DNA of 64,000 nt from DMER01 sp003451645 (lineage in GTDB: Bacteria > Pseudomonadota > Alphaproteobacteria > Micropepsales > Micropepsaceae). The first letter of the stretch is position 1. Each line of letters starts with the position of its first letter. Under the pieces are notes generated by a model. It did not search any database, was not told where the DNA came from, and saw only the letters and a program-made list of their open reading frames with translations. Of the stretch, positions 18,362 through 27,174 are shown one piece after another. Made by a program: the position numbers and the translations under genes. The stretch is taken from NCBI GenBank assembly GCA_031976175.1, contig DALYLR010000015.1:12636-76635 (forward strand), read 5' to 3'.

Positions 18362-19150
18362 CTATCGCTGATTGAGCCCTGCCAGCGCCAAATGATGCCC
18401 TGCATCCAAGAGCAATTGCTCGCCCGTGATGTGGCGAGAGGCAGGGCTCGCGAAAAAGGCGATGGCATCTGCAATATCGGCGGGCGAGCCCGCACGCTTG
18501 AGCGGCGTAACCTGGCGCTGCTGCTCGGCGATGGCAGTTGCAGCTTCCTTGCCGAAGCGGTCGCCGAACCAGCGAGTTTCCACAAAGGCTGGGCAAATCG
18601 CGTTGACGCGGATCTCGGGCGCTAGAGCGCGTGCAAGCGACAAGGTCATCGTGTTCATGGCGCCCTTGGACGCCGCATAGGCAACCGAGGAGCCCACGCC
18701 ATAGACGCCGGCAATCGAGGAGACATTGACGACTGAGCCTCCGCGGGTGCGCAAGGCAGGGGCACACGCCCGGATCATCTGGAACGCGCCGACCACATTC
18801 ACGCGATAAATGTTGAGAAAGTCCTCGGCATTGAGGGCATCCAGGTCGTGGTGGGCGGCGAATTTGGTTGTGCCGGCATTGTTGACGAGCACGTCGATGC
18901 GGCCCCACTGGGCCTGCGTCGTCTCCGCCATCCGGCGGCAGTCTTCATTGCTCGCCACATCGGCTTGGATCAGGAGCGCCTCGCCGCCTTGCTGGCGGAT
19001 GCTGTGCGCGGTTGCCTCGGCCTCAGCCTTGCTTTTGGTGTAGTTGACGACGACCTTTGCGCCGCGCGCGCTGAGTGCCAGGGCCGTTGCGGCCCCGATC
19101 CCTGTGGCCGAGCCCGTGACGATCGCGACTTGATCTGCCATGTCCTTCAT
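18362..19150 (-). CDS. SDR family oxidoreductase
   Basis: 262 aa classical short-chain dehydrogenase: TGSATGIG cofactor loop (residues 12-19), VNNAGT at about 91, catalytic Ser in VNVSSIAG and YAASK Tyr/Lys pair. The helix-2 region VVVNYTKSKAEAE lacks the acidic residue of NAD users, so NADP(H) is likely. FabG-like; the substrate may be a 3-oxoacyl compound or another ketone. Confidence 0.92.
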   Translation of the reverse strand: MKDMADQVAIVTGSATGIGAATALALSARGAKVVVNYTKSKAEAEATAHSIRQQGGEALLIQADVASNEDCRRMAETTQAQWGRIDVLVNNAGTTKFAAHHDLDALNAEDFLNIYRVNVVGAFQMIRACAPALRTRGGSVVNVSSIAGVYGVGSSVAYAASKGAMNTMTLSLARALAPEIRVNAICPAFVETRWFGDRFGKEAATAIAEQQRQVTPLKRAGSPADIADAIAFFASPASRHITGEQLLLDAGHHLALAGLNQR

Positions 19151-19275
19151 GATTGCTGTTCTTTCAGTGAGAGGGTCCTTGTGCCTTCATAATCCCGTTG
19201 CGGGCTTGTGTCACATGGCAGGGGAGGGCCCCACGATTCTCGATTGCCTTAGAGCGGGTCAAAGCACGGACGGTT

Positions 19276-19878
19276 ATGAAAATCATTCTCATCCGCCACG
19301 GCAAGCCTATGATCAAGCGCGGACGGCTGATTGGCTGGTCGCGCTACCGGGATTTCTATGCCGATTATGACCGGGCAGGGCTCGATCCCAAGTCAGCGCC
19401 GAGAGCGCCGCTCGCCACTCTGTTGAAAGAGCTGGATCACGCCTACACAAGCCACCGCCCGCGCTCGATCGAAAGCGCGCAAAAGCTTCTGCCCGATGTC
19501 CAGCGCATCGAGAACCCGGTCTTTGACGAGGCACCATTATTACCGCCCAAGGTGCCGCTGGTGCGCATGCCCGCCTCCTGGTGGATGGTGCTCGCGCGCG
19601 CGGCTTGGCATATGGGCTATCATGGGGGCGGGGAGAGCTGGATGGTGTGCAAACGCCGCGCGATGGAGGCGATGGAGATCCTCTGGCGCGATGCGGAGCG
19701 TCATGGCACCTCCGTCCTGGTCGCGCATGGCTATATCAATCTGATGATCGGCATCCGCCTCAAGAAGCGCGGCTGGAAGCGGACCGGGCGGCACTCCTAT
19801 CAATATTGGAATGCGGTCGTGTATGAGCGTGATCAGGCGGCCTTGCCGGCACCGGCTCAGTCGGCGGCAACTAGATAA
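19276..19878 (+). CDS. Histidine phosphatase family protein
   Basis: 200 aa. Phospho-accepting RHG motif at residues 7-9 (ILIRHGKP) and second catalytic His in VLVAHGYIN near residue 157. Belongs to the phosphoglycerate mutase-like superfamily; substrate unknown. The end overlaps the convergent SH3 gene by 22 nt. Confidence 0.88.
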   Translation: MKIILIRHGKPMIKRGRLIGWSRYRDFYADYDRAGLDPKSAPRAPLATLLKELDHAYTSHRPRSIESAQKLLPDVQRIENPVFDEAPLLPPKVPLVRMPASWWMVLARAAWHMGYHGGGESWMVCKRRAMEAMEILWRDAERHGTSVLVAHGYINLMIGIRLKKRGWKRTGRHSYQYWNAVVYERDQAALPAPAQSAATR

Positions 19879-20567
19879 GCCCCGATCCGCCACAGTCCCT
19901 TAACTTTGGCGAGGCAGAGGCGGCGGCTGTTGGGCCGCAGCGCGTGCTCACTGCGGACAAAGCCCACTTCGCTGTTGGGCAGGGCGACCTGCAGCCAGCC
20001 TTTTGTTTGGCCTACCACGCGCACGGCCTCGCGCGTCAGCCGCGCCAAGACCTCGGATTGCGGAGATGCTTTGGCGTGCACACTCACCCGCGTTTTGTCC
20101 GTATACGCCCAATCGCGCGGGGCGGAGCGGGCCCGGTCGCCGCGCTCCCTGGCCGCGCGTGCGATGCGCTCAAGATCATTGGCGGTCAGCGGCGCGGGGG
20201 CGCACAGTTGCGTGGGCTTGTCCGGCCGCGGACCCCAGCTAGCTGGGGCGAGGGTCTCGCGCAAAGCCTCCCAGCCGGGCCACACCGCATCAAAGCGCTG
20301 GCGGGCAGTCAGGCGGGCCTGATTGCGCGGCGCACCAGGGCCCGCAACCTCAAAGCCGGGCGCCAACATACCGTGGATCGCCACACGGTCGCGCCGCTCG
20401 ACCGCCTGTACCAGTTCCTTGACGAGGACTTGCGCTTGCCGCTCCAGCGGCATGGCCGAAGTGCGAATACCGGCGCGCTCATATTGCCCAGTGGCATGCG
20501 CGCTGGCTGCACCTGCAATGCTCAGCACCAAGACGATCGCGCCTTGCCAGCGTGCCATCGGGGTCAT
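19857..20567 (-). CDS. SH3-domain (SH3b-type) exported protein
   Basis: 236 aa. Signal peptide (IVLVLSIAGAASAHA, cleaved near residue 27), a helical middle part and a bacterial SH3 domain at about 160-225: TRVSVHAKASPQSEVLARL, then GWLQVALPNSEVGFVRSEHA. Such domains bind peptidoglycan or peptides in the periplasm. ATG 20567 overlaps the nitroreductase stop as ATGA, so the pair is coupled. Confidence 0.8.
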   Translation of the reverse strand: MTPMARWQGAIVLVLSIAGAASAHATGQYERAGIRTSAMPLERQAQVLVKELVQAVERRDRVAIHGMLAPGFEVAGPGAPRNQARLTARQRFDAVWPGWEALRETLAPASWGPRPDKPTQLCAPAPLTANDLERIARAARERGDRARSAPRDWAYTDKTRVSVHAKASPQSEVLARLTREAVRVVGQTKGWLQVALPNSEVGFVRSEHALRPNSRRLCLAKVKGLWRIGAYLVAAD

Positions 20568-21163
20568 TCGTGATAATGTTTTACGAGCTCGGACAAATCG
20601 GGGCGCACGCGCTCCGCCAAAGGCTCTACAGGCTGACCAATATAGATGAAACCCGCGATTCGCTCGGCAGTGGTAAGATGCAAGACCTCCATCACCGCCG
20701 GGTGATAGGCGGGCCACTCCGTGATCCAATTGGCCACAAAGCCCAATGCGTGGCACGCGGTCAGCATGGACATGCACACAGCGCCTGCGGACAGCATCTG
20801 CTCCCAATCGGGAATGGGCGTCCCCTCCTTGGGGTTGCTGACGACGCACACGACGACAGGTGCGCGCAAGAACCGCTCGCGCTCGATTTGCAAGCGCTCG
20901 GGTGAGGCAGGGTCGCTCTCCAGGCTAATGATGCGCGCCAAGGTCTCGCCAAAGTGGCGGCGGGCCTCGCCCTCGAACACCACAAAGCGCCAGGGAAACA
21001 ATTTGCCATGATCGGGCACCCGCGCGGCCGCACGCAGGATGGTCTGCAGCTCCTGCGGATTGGGGCCAGGCCCGGTCATGCGCTTGGCCGAGCCGGAGCG
21101 GCGGGTCAGGAGAAGCTGGATCGCGTCAGGGGCAGGGGTGTTGAGCGGTTGCGGGTCGGTCAT
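20564..21163 (-). CDS. Nitroreductase family protein (YdjA-like)
   Basis: 199 aa. LLTRRSGSAKRMTGPGPNPQELQTIL is the N-terminal FMN-binding region; ALGFVANWITEW and IAGFIYIGQP mark the C-terminal half. Small, YdjA-type nitroreductases are homodimeric FMN enzymes reducing nitro or quinone compounds with NAD(P)H. First gene of a two-gene unit with the SH3 protein. Confidence 0.9.
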   Translation of the reverse strand: MTDPQPLNTPAPDAIQLLLTRRSGSAKRMTGPGPNPQELQTILRAAARVPDHGKLFPWRFVVFEGEARRHFGETLARIISLESDPASPERLQIERERFLRAPVVVCVVSNPKEGTPIPDWEQMLSAGAVCMSMLTACHALGFVANWITEWPAYHPAVMEVLHLTTAERIAGFIYIGQPVEPLAERVRPDLSELVKHYHE

Positions 21164-21288
21164 CCAAGGTCCAGTACGGCGAGGGGAACTGGCGCTGGGT
21201 TAGCATCTTGTTAAGGGGTGGTAAAAGGATTTCAGGCCTTCTTGAAAGGCGCTACCCGGCGGCCCAGCTTTGGAGTAAGCTCCCTTCC

Positions 21289-22131
21289 ATGGAGATCATA
21301 CCGATGCCTGCTATTGCCGAAAAATTCGCCATTTGCGATCCCGTATGGTCGCGCCTGCGAGAGGATGCGCTCACCCTCGCGCGGCAGGAGCCGATGCTCG
21401 CCTCCTTCGTGCATGCGACGATCCTCAATCATGAACGGCTTGAAGACGCGCTGACCTATCATCTGGCGCAAAAGCTCGCGAGCGCGGACATTGGCGCCTT
21501 GCAGGTTGCACGGGTGTTCAAGGAAGCGCTGGAGGCGCAGCCGGACATTGGCGATGCGGTGCGCGCGGACCTCTCCGCGATCTTTGAGCGCGATCCGGCC
21601 GTGCAGGCGCAGGTCGAGCCGTTCCTCTTTTTCAAGGGGTTCTTAGGGCTGCAAAGCTACCGGATCATGCATTGGCTGTGGGGGCGGGGCCGGCGCGCGC
21701 TGGCGCTGCATTTCCAGAGCCGTATCAGTCAGTCCTTCGATATGGACGTCCACCCCGCTGCCGTCATTGGCCGCGGCGTGATGATCGATCACGGCACGGG
21801 TGTCGTGATTGGCGAGACAGCCGTGGTTGAAGATGACGTCTCGATGCTGCATGGCGTGACGCTGGGCGGCACGGGCAAGGAGCATGGCGACCGCCATCCG
21901 AAGGTGCGCCGGGGCGTCATGATTGGCGCCAATGCGACGATCCTCGGCAATATCGAGGTGGGCGCCTATAGCCGGGTTGGCGCAGGCTCAGTCGTCGTGA
22001 ACGCGGTGCCGGAGCGCTGCACGGTTGCGGGCGTGCCTGCGCGCGTCGTGGGTTGCGCGGGCTGTGACAAGCCCAGCCAGTCGATGGACCAAATGATCAG
22101 CGAGGGCTCCGCGCCCGATTATCAAATCTGA
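21289..22131 (+). CDS. cysE: Serine O-acetyltransferase
   Basis: 280 aa. Makes O-acetylserine from serine and acetyl-CoA, the first step of cysteine synthesis. N-terminal SATase helices (WSRLREDALTLARQEPMLASF) precede left-handed parallel beta-helix hexapeptides from about residue 160, with DIHPAA-like DVHPAAVIG, IDHGTGVVIGETA (catalytic His-Asp region) and GVTLGGTGKEHGDRHPK. ATG 21289 is used; an ATG at 21304 with GGAG 9 nt upstream is an equally good start. Confidence 0.95.
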   Translation: MEIIPMPAIAEKFAICDPVWSRLREDALTLARQEPMLASFVHATILNHERLEDALTYHLAQKLASADIGALQVARVFKEALEAQPDIGDAVRADLSAIFERDPAVQAQVEPFLFFKGFLGLQSYRIMHWLWGRGRRALALHFQSRISQSFDMDVHPAAVIGRGVMIDHGTGVVIGETAVVEDDVSMLHGVTLGGTGKEHGDRHPKVRRGVMIGANATILGNIEVGAYSRVGAGSVVVNAVPERCTVAGVPARVVGCAGCDKPSQSMDQMISEGSAPDYQI

Positions 22132-22143
22132 CGGGACGCCGGC

Positions 22144-22671
22144 TTGACCCTTCTTCAGCGCGATAGCGTGGCATTGCGGCCGCTCCAAGTGGCCGACGCG
22201 ATCCCCATGTATGTGCCGTTTTGCGATCCGGCGCTTTATTTCTTTGTGCCCATGGACCCGCCCGCGACCTTGGGCGCCATGCAGGCGCGGTTTGAGGAAC
22301 TGTGTTCCGGCGGGTCTGAAGATGGGCTGGAGACGTGGCAGAATTGGACCATCCGCCTGGAGGGTCATGACACGCCAATAGGCATTGTTGAGACGACGCT
22401 ATTCCGCGATGCGCGCGCGCAAATCGGCTATTTCGTCTTTCGGGACTATTGGCGGCGCGGCATCGCCAGCATCGCCGTGGGGCTCGCGGTCGAACATCTA
22501 CGCGAGGCATGTGCCGTGCGCCTGTGCGAGGCCTTTGTGGACACGCGCAATTTCGCCTCCATGCGGGTCTTGGAAAAGCTCGGCTTCACCGTCGCCGAAT
22601 TCATCCCCCAGGCGGACTTCTTCAAAGGCCAGCACTCGGATGAATACCGCCTCGTCAATGTGATGGGGTAG
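22144..22671 (+). CDS. GNAT N-acetyltransferase (RimJ/RimL type)
   Basis: 175 aa from a TTG at 22144, 12 nt after cysE. Features IGIVETTLFRDARAQIGYFVFRDYWRRGIAS, the acetyl-CoA-binding loop of the RimJ/RimL-like GNAT group, and FVDTRNFASMRVLEKLGF. Acceptor unknown. Probably read through from cysE. Confidence 0.85.
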   Translation: MTLLQRDSVALRPLQVADAIPMYVPFCDPALYFFVPMDPPATLGAMQARFEELCSGGSEDGLETWQNWTIRLEGHDTPIGIVETTLFRDARAQIGYFVFRDYWRRGIASIAVGLAVEHLREACAVRLCEAFVDTRNFASMRVLEKLGFTVAEFIPQADFFKGQHSDEYRLVNVMG

Positions 22672-22804
22672 GGGACGGTTTAGAAAGTCGTCGAAAAACC
22701 CATTTTTGCCACTGATTTAATGATCGGCAAGACACGAAAGCTATTCACTCTTCTGGAATCTTGCTACCCCATCGTCTGCGACTTGATTCAGGACGAGGTG
22801 CAAA

Positions 22805-23620
22805 ATGCCAGTGTCGGCAAAGGTCGAAACAAGAATCTCCACAGAGCTTAAGAGATTTCAAACAATACTGGCAGCTGCTAAACAACGAGACGTGTCAGAA
22901 GCGGACACTGTTGTGATCCTTACAGATTTTCTGTCTGCCGTTCTTGGGTACGATAAGTACCAGCACATTACGCGAGAGTTTGCGATCCGTGGCACTTACG
23001 TGGATTTAGCAGTCAGGGTCGATGGCGACATCAGGTTTCTAATTGAAGCCAAAGCAATTGGTGTCGAACTAAAAGAGAATCATGTGAAGCAGGCGATAGA
23101 TTACGGCGCGAACAACGGGTTGGATTGGGTGATTTTGAGTAACGGCGCTGTTTGGCGTGCTTACAAGATTCAGTTCACGCAACCGATCGACAAGACTCTG
23201 GTTTTCGATTTGGATCTATTGGGCAGAAGCCACAAAGATGCTGAGGTCATTGAGTGCCTTGGGAGCTTGTCCAAAGAAGGGTTTTCCAGGGGATCCATGG
23301 CGGATCTGCTCGAGCAAAGGCAATTGACTAGCGCATATACTATCGCTGCCGCCCTGTTGTCAGAGACCCTCGTTGACCAACTGCGCAAAGAATTGCGAAG
23401 AATGGCTCCGAGCTTGAAAGTAGACAATGAATACTTGGCCGCCTTGCTCTCCAACGAAGTCATAAAGCGCGAACTTGTCGATAGCGATGCAGCAAAATCT
23501 GCGCGGTTGCTGGTCCGCAAGCTACAGAGGAATTGGGAGAAGGAGCGAAAAGTCTCGAGTAAGCCTGAGGCTATCGCGGCAACGGCCGTGCAGTCCCCGG
23601 AGAGCGAGAGCGGCGAATAG
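22805..23620 (+). CDS. Solitary type I restriction R-subunit N-terminal-like nuclease-domain protein
   Basis: 271 aa. Residues about 40-140 match the HsdR_N-type PD-(D/E)xK domain: VVILTDFLSAVLGYDKYQHITREFAIRG, then YVDLAVRVDG (Asp) and FLIEAKAIG (Glu-x-Lys), followed by QAIDYGANNGLDWVILSNG. The helicase and methylase parts of a type I system are absent, as is any modification gene. The C-terminal part is helical and charged. DNA is AT-richer than the flanks, consistent with transfer. Such stand-alone proteins are common but their job is unknown; a role in defence is a guess. Confidence 0.8.
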   Translation: MPVSAKVETRISTELKRFQTILAAAKQRDVSEADTVVILTDFLSAVLGYDKYQHITREFAIRGTYVDLAVRVDGDIRFLIEAKAIGVELKENHVKQAIDYGANNGLDWVILSNGAVWRAYKIQFTQPIDKTLVFDLDLLGRSHKDAEVIECLGSLSKEGFSRGSMADLLEQRQLTSAYTIAAALLSETLVDQLRKELRRMAPSLKVDNEYLAALLSNEVIKRELVDSDAAKSARLLVRKLQRNWEKERKVSSKPEAIAATAVQSPESESGE

Positions 23621-23659
23621 GCCGGCTGGACCCCGCTCGGCACCAAATACCTCAGTCAC

Positions 23660-23691
23660 AAAAAAAGAGGCCCCGCCGTCATCGGGGCCTC
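23660..23691 (-). terminator. Rho-independent terminator
   Basis: GAGGCCCCG and CGGGGCCTC form a perfect 9-bp stem at 23667-23691 with a 7-nt loop. On the minus strand it is followed by seven T (23660-23666). It closes the transcript of the micro-ORF at 23748 and perhaps of the FAD oxidase gene upstream. Confidence 0.9.
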
Positions 23692-23747
23692 CCGTGAGAT
23701 ATGCGCGGTTTGTGGCGCGCGCCTGTGCTGTCCTTTACCGCTCTGGG

Positions 23748-23840
23748 TTAGGACCGGAAATTCTGAGCGTCCAAAGAGGCTGCTCCAAGGACGAACCGAA
23801 CCCCACACGCGCCCTCTAGCGCTAAGATCCCACTCGACAT
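23748..23840 (-). CDS. Micro-ORF of 30 codons with a maximal Shine-Dalgarno
   Basis: Reads MSSGILALEGACGVRF, then VLGAASLDAQNFRS and a TAA stop. The sequence before the ATG, AGAAAGGAGGTGATCC (23842-23857 complement), pairs with the whole 3' tail of 16S rRNA, far more than needed. A terminator follows 57 nt after the stop. It lies 97 nt behind the FAD oxidase stop on the same strand. No known peptide family recognised; it could be a small protein or a translated leader of a short RNA. Confidence 0.55.
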   Translation of the reverse strand: MSSGILALEGACGVRFVLGAASLDAQNFRS

Positions 23841-23936
23841 CGGATCACCTCCTTTCTGTTGTTACGACCAAGACCGCCTACATGCCACAAAATGTCGGCG
23901 GAAAAAAGGCCCGCCTCGCTTTGTCGTAAATGGGCG

Positions 23937-25223
23937 TCAGAGCCGGTCCCGCAGCGCAAACCACAAGAATGCCAAGTGAAAGAGCGCCCGGTGCATCCAG
24001 GGGCCGCCCGGGATCTTGGGGATCTTCAGCGCGCCATAGACATCGAACTTAGCACTTTGGCCATGGATGGCCTCGGCGATCAGCGTGCCCACATGCCCGG
24101 CAATCGCCAGACCTTGCCCGGAATAGCCTTGCGCGAAGTAGATATTGCCGTCGATCCGGCCCACATGCGGCAGCCGCGGAACCGTGATCGCCAGCCGCCC
24201 GCCCCAGCAATAGTCAAAGCGGACGCCCGTCAATTGCGGGAACACACGCTCAAGGCTCGGCCGGACCAGCGGCTCAATCGCGTGCGGCTCATCATTGCCA
24301 AAGGTCTCGCCCGCCCCAAACAGCAGCCGCCCGTCAGGCGTAAGGCGGTAATAGTCCAGGACGAACTTTGTATCGGCGACGGCCGCACCACTGGGGATCA
24401 GCGCCTTGGCGCGCGCGGGCTCTAGAACCTCGGTCGCGGCAATGTAATTGCCGATGGTGAACGCATAAGGCGCGATGAGCGGTTCCAGACCATCGAGATA
24501 GGCATTGCAGGCGAGCACCAGAAAATCGGCCGTCACCTCTCCGTGTGGGGTCTTGATCGTCAGGGTCCGGCCTTTTGCCACCGACAAAGCGGGGCTGTCC
24601 TCATAGATTTGTGCCCTTGCCTTGGCGGCCAGGCGTGCGAGGCTTTGCGTGAATTTTAAGGGATGCAGATGCGCGGCGTCTGCATCGTAAAGCCCGCCAT
24701 GATAGAGCGCACTCGCGACATAGTTGCCGACCTCCGCCCGCGGCACATAACGGGCATGGGTGTAGCCATAGACCTTCTCCAGATGCTCCGCATACTGATG
24801 CAATTCGCGGGCGTGCGAGGGTTTCCAGGCGGTGATGATGTGCCCCGGTGCCATGTCCACGTCCATGGCGTGTTCCTGGATAAGCCGTTTGACGCGGGTC
24901 TTGGCGTCCTCCGCCAAGGACCACAGCGCCTGAGCGGGGCCTGCCCCATATTCGGCCTCGAGCACAGTTTGGTCTTGGCGCTGGCCGCTGAGCAATTGGC
25001 CGCCATTGCGCCCTGAGGCGCCCCAGCCAACTCTGCGCGCTTCGAGGAGGATGACCGAATGGCCGAGCTCAGCCGCATGTAGCGCGGCATTGAGGCCTGT
25101 CAGCCCGCCGCCAATGACGCAGACATCACAACGCTGCGCTCCCCGATATGTTGGATAAAGCTCCGGCGTGCCCGCGGTCGCCGCATAATATGAGTGGGGA
25201 TGGTTCGGGCCAGAGGTCGTCAT
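23937..25223 (-). CDS. FAD-dependent oxidoreductase (gamma-glutamylputrescine oxidase-like)
   Basis: 428 aa. DAO/glycine oxidase fold: VCVIGGGLTGLNAALHAAELG (residues about 34-54) binds the FAD ADP part, followed by LLEARRVGWGASGRNGGQ, the signature of PuuB/OrdL-like amine oxidases. C-terminal GYSGQGLAIAGHVGTLIAE is also typical. Expected to oxidise a polyamine or amino acid derivative to aldehyde, releasing ammonia and H2O2. gabD at 1.3 kb could act downstream in putrescine/GABA breakdown, but the genes are far apart. Confidence 0.88.
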   Translation of the reverse strand: MTTSGPNHPHSYYAATAGTPELYPTYRGAQRCDVCVIGGGLTGLNAALHAAELGHSVILLEARRVGWGASGRNGGQLLSGQRQDQTVLEAEYGAGPAQALWSLAEDAKTRVKRLIQEHAMDVDMAPGHIITAWKPSHARELHQYAEHLEKVYGYTHARYVPRAEVGNYVASALYHGGLYDADAAHLHPLKFTQSLARLAAKARAQIYEDSPALSVAKGRTLTIKTPHGEVTADFLVLACNAYLDGLEPLIAPYAFTIGNYIAATEVLEPARAKALIPSGAAVADTKFVLDYYRLTPDGRLLFGAGETFGNDEPHAIEPLVRPSLERVFPQLTGVRFDYCWGGRLAITVPRLPHVGRIDGNIYFAQGYSGQGLAIAGHVGTLIAEAIHGQSAKFDVYGALKIPKIPGGPWMHRALFHLAFLWFALRDRL

Positions 25224-25290
25224 GGGCGCTCCAGCCTCTCAATGGGTGCTTGACGGGCGCACGGCAAAAGGCTTGCTTCTCAGGAGATCA

Positions 25291-25548
25291 ATGGCAAAGG
25301 AGACTCGCGTGGACAAGGTCGAAATCCTGCGCGTACAGAAATATCTGCGCGATACCTTCCGTCTGGACACCATTCATGTTGAGGCGCGCCCCAACAAGAA
25401 GGATTCGGCCGAAGTGATGGTTGGCGATGAGTTTATTGGTGTGATCAGCAGGGACGACGAAGACGGCGAGGTCTGCTATCAGTTCAATATGGCGATCCTG
25501 GACATTGATTTGCCGCCGGCCTCGGCCGTGACAAAGAAGCCGTCCTAA
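25291..25548 (+). CDS. DUF3126 family protein
   Basis: 85 aa with CAGGAG 6 nt before ATG 25291. Contains ILRVQKYLRDTFRLDTIHVEARPNKKDSAEVMVGDEFIGV, characteristic of DUF3126, a small protein family nearly confined to alphaproteobacteria. Function unknown; cytoplasmic. Divergent from the FAD oxidase gene. Confidence 0.9.
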   Translation: MAKETRVDKVEILRVQKYLRDTFRLDTIHVEARPNKKDSAEVMVGDEFIGVISRDDEDGEVCYQFNMAILDIDLPPASAVTKKPS

Positions 25549-25558
25549 GGGGCGGCCG

Positions 25559-26302
25559 CTATTTGTCCGCAGGCGTCTCGCCACGGAATTCTTTCAACAA
25601 GCGCACCACGCCCTGGTCGATGGTGGTCCATTCGGCCAGTTGCGAGCGCTTAAACCGGTAGGTCACAGCCACCGTGTCCCGCTCCGCCGGTTTGATCGTG
25701 CGCCAGCAATTGGGTCCAGCCGCCGGATCTCCAACGGTCTCGCAATGGATCACAATCAGCGCCTCGCCCGCCGTAAAGGTATAGAGCTCGAGCCCATTGG
25801 CGCCGGCTGAGGGCATGACAAATTTTGTAAAGCCATAAGGTCCCGGCTCGCCATCCGGGCTTGATGCCATCGGGCGTTGGACCTTCTCAAAGCGGTCCTT
25901 TTCGGACTTCCGGTCTTTGGTGACGCCAATATTCACCTGCACGACCTTGGAGTCCGGCGTGTTGGCGGCGAATAGCTTGCCGTCCTGCGCGCTCCATCCC
26001 CGCATGTCGGGCAGAAGAGCACTGAGGCGCACATCGTCTTGATCGCCGCCCGCGCGGTTGCGGCCAAGCGGCAGGTAATTTGCGGGGATGGTTAAGGAGT
26101 ACCCTTCAATCGCCAACTCGACCGGTTCTTTGGAGTCCGTGGGGTTGGGGGTGGTCCCAGACAGATCGATGCTCGGCCCCGCCATGAACCAATAGAGAAT
26201 GGCGCCAATCACGATGACTGCAGCGACGAGCTCCAGCGGCACGAACCAACTGCGCCCACGCTTCAATTCACCACCAAAATCCGAATTATCCTGCCCGGAC
26301 AT
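25559..26302 (-). CDS. Single-pass membrane protein of unknown function
   Basis: 247 aa from ATG 26302. One transmembrane helix at about residues 21-42 (FVPLELVAAVIVIGAILYWFMAG) and a large periplasmic part with two cysteines (VIHCETV, PNCWRTI) that may pair. No family recognised. A longer reading from 26491 exists but adds an N-terminus overlapping the divergent gene at 26466. Confidence 0.7.
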   Translation of the reverse strand: MSGQDNSDFGGELKRGRSWFVPLELVAAVIVIGAILYWFMAGPSIDLSGTTPNPTDSKEPVELAIEGYSLTIPANYLPLGRNRAGGDQDDVRLSALLPDMRGWSAQDGKLFAANTPDSKVVQVNIGVTKDRKSEKDRFEKVQRPMASSPDGEPGPYGFTKFVMPSAGANGLELYTFTAGEALIVIHCETVGDPAAGPNCWRTIKPAERDTVAVTYRFKRSQLAEWTTIDQGVVRLLKEFRGETPADK

Positions 26303-26465
26303 TCGCCTGTTCGACTCCCTCACTACGCCGCGCAAAAACTGCCCCAGTTGTGTTGCACTTGCAATCATTGCGGTGTCGCAAACGAGTGACAGCCGTCGCT
26401 GAAGTGCGGCACCTGGCCAGGCCTTTGCAGTTTGAAGTCCTGTCACTTCAGAACGGGACAGGTCC

Positions 26466-26774
26466 ATGGAAATCTTCAGCGCTTTCGTCATGTGTTTGAT
26501 CGGTGGCTACGCGATTTCTTATCCAGCAGCGTTTTTCTTTACCTGGGCGACCGATCAAAGCGGGCGGGCGGAAGGCGCGGATGCGGTCAAGGCCTACCGC
26601 CTCACTGCAATTGGCTTGCTGGTCCTTGCGGGGCCATTTCTGTTGGCCCGTCAAGCCATTGCCGCGCAGACTGACCGCGCTTGGCCCGAGAGCCACCTGA
26701 CCGCCACTTATGCCCTGAGCGGCTTGTGGAGCGTGATCATCGGGTTTGGGGTAGCGCAGTTGCTGATTGGTTAG
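26466..26774 (+). CDS. Small membrane protein, three predicted helices
   Basis: 102 aa. Hydrophobic segments at about 3-28, 45-65 and 80-101, with a short polar loop (DQSGRAEGADAVKAYR). No family recognised. Probably inner-membrane; its divergent neighbour is also a membrane protein. Confidence 0.65.
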   Translation: MEIFSAFVMCLIGGYAISYPAAFFFTWATDQSGRAEGADAVKAYRLTAIGLLVLAGPFLLARQAIAAQTDRAWPESHLTATYALSGLWSVIIGFGVAQLLIG

Positions 26775-26907
26775 GTGCGAACGATCTCTTCACAATTCAG
26801 CGAATGGCTGGGTGACACCAGCGTCAATTTGTCGTCCCCAACTTGATTTTTACCCGCTCGGGTCCTTATTGCAGTGCAGCAAGCATCTGCGATCAGGAGT
26901 GCGATCT

Positions 26908-27174
26908 ATGAGTGTATTTTGGGGGTTAGCCTATCTGAGCGTGACAGCGGCTGTCGCGGCGGCGGTGCAAGCCGGTTTGATTTTCACAGGCGATGCATTC
27001 TTTCTGGTGGCCTCTATCGTCGCCATTTTCACTGGCCATGCGGTCGTTGTGATCAGCGAGGGGCAAGGTGCTGACCATGCACGAGGCTCCAGGATGCTCC
27101 CAGTGGCTGCCTCTTATGCTGCGTGCTTCGTGGTGTTGGGCGCCTTAAGCATGCGCGCGCTGTCGCTTGTCTAA
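26908..27174 (+). CDS. Small membrane protein
   Basis: 88 aa, CAGGAG 9 nt before ATG 26908. Three hydrophobic segments (2-26, 27-48, 65-87) with a short basic loop. Unknown function. It looks like a paralogous type to the 102-aa membrane protein just upstream. Its stop shares four bases with the convergent gene at 27171. Confidence 0.65.
   Translation: MSVFWGLAYLSVTAAVAAAVQAGLIFTGDAFFLVASIVAIFTGHAVVVISEGQGADHARGSRMLPVAASYAACFVVLGALSMRALSLV

Noticed and set aside
23842..23857. Plus strand matches the 3' end of 16S rRNA, as if an rRNA fragment
   Set aside because: Only the 16-nt tail matches and no other 16S sequence flanks it; the minus-strand reading as a Shine-Dalgarno with ATG right behind explains it better.
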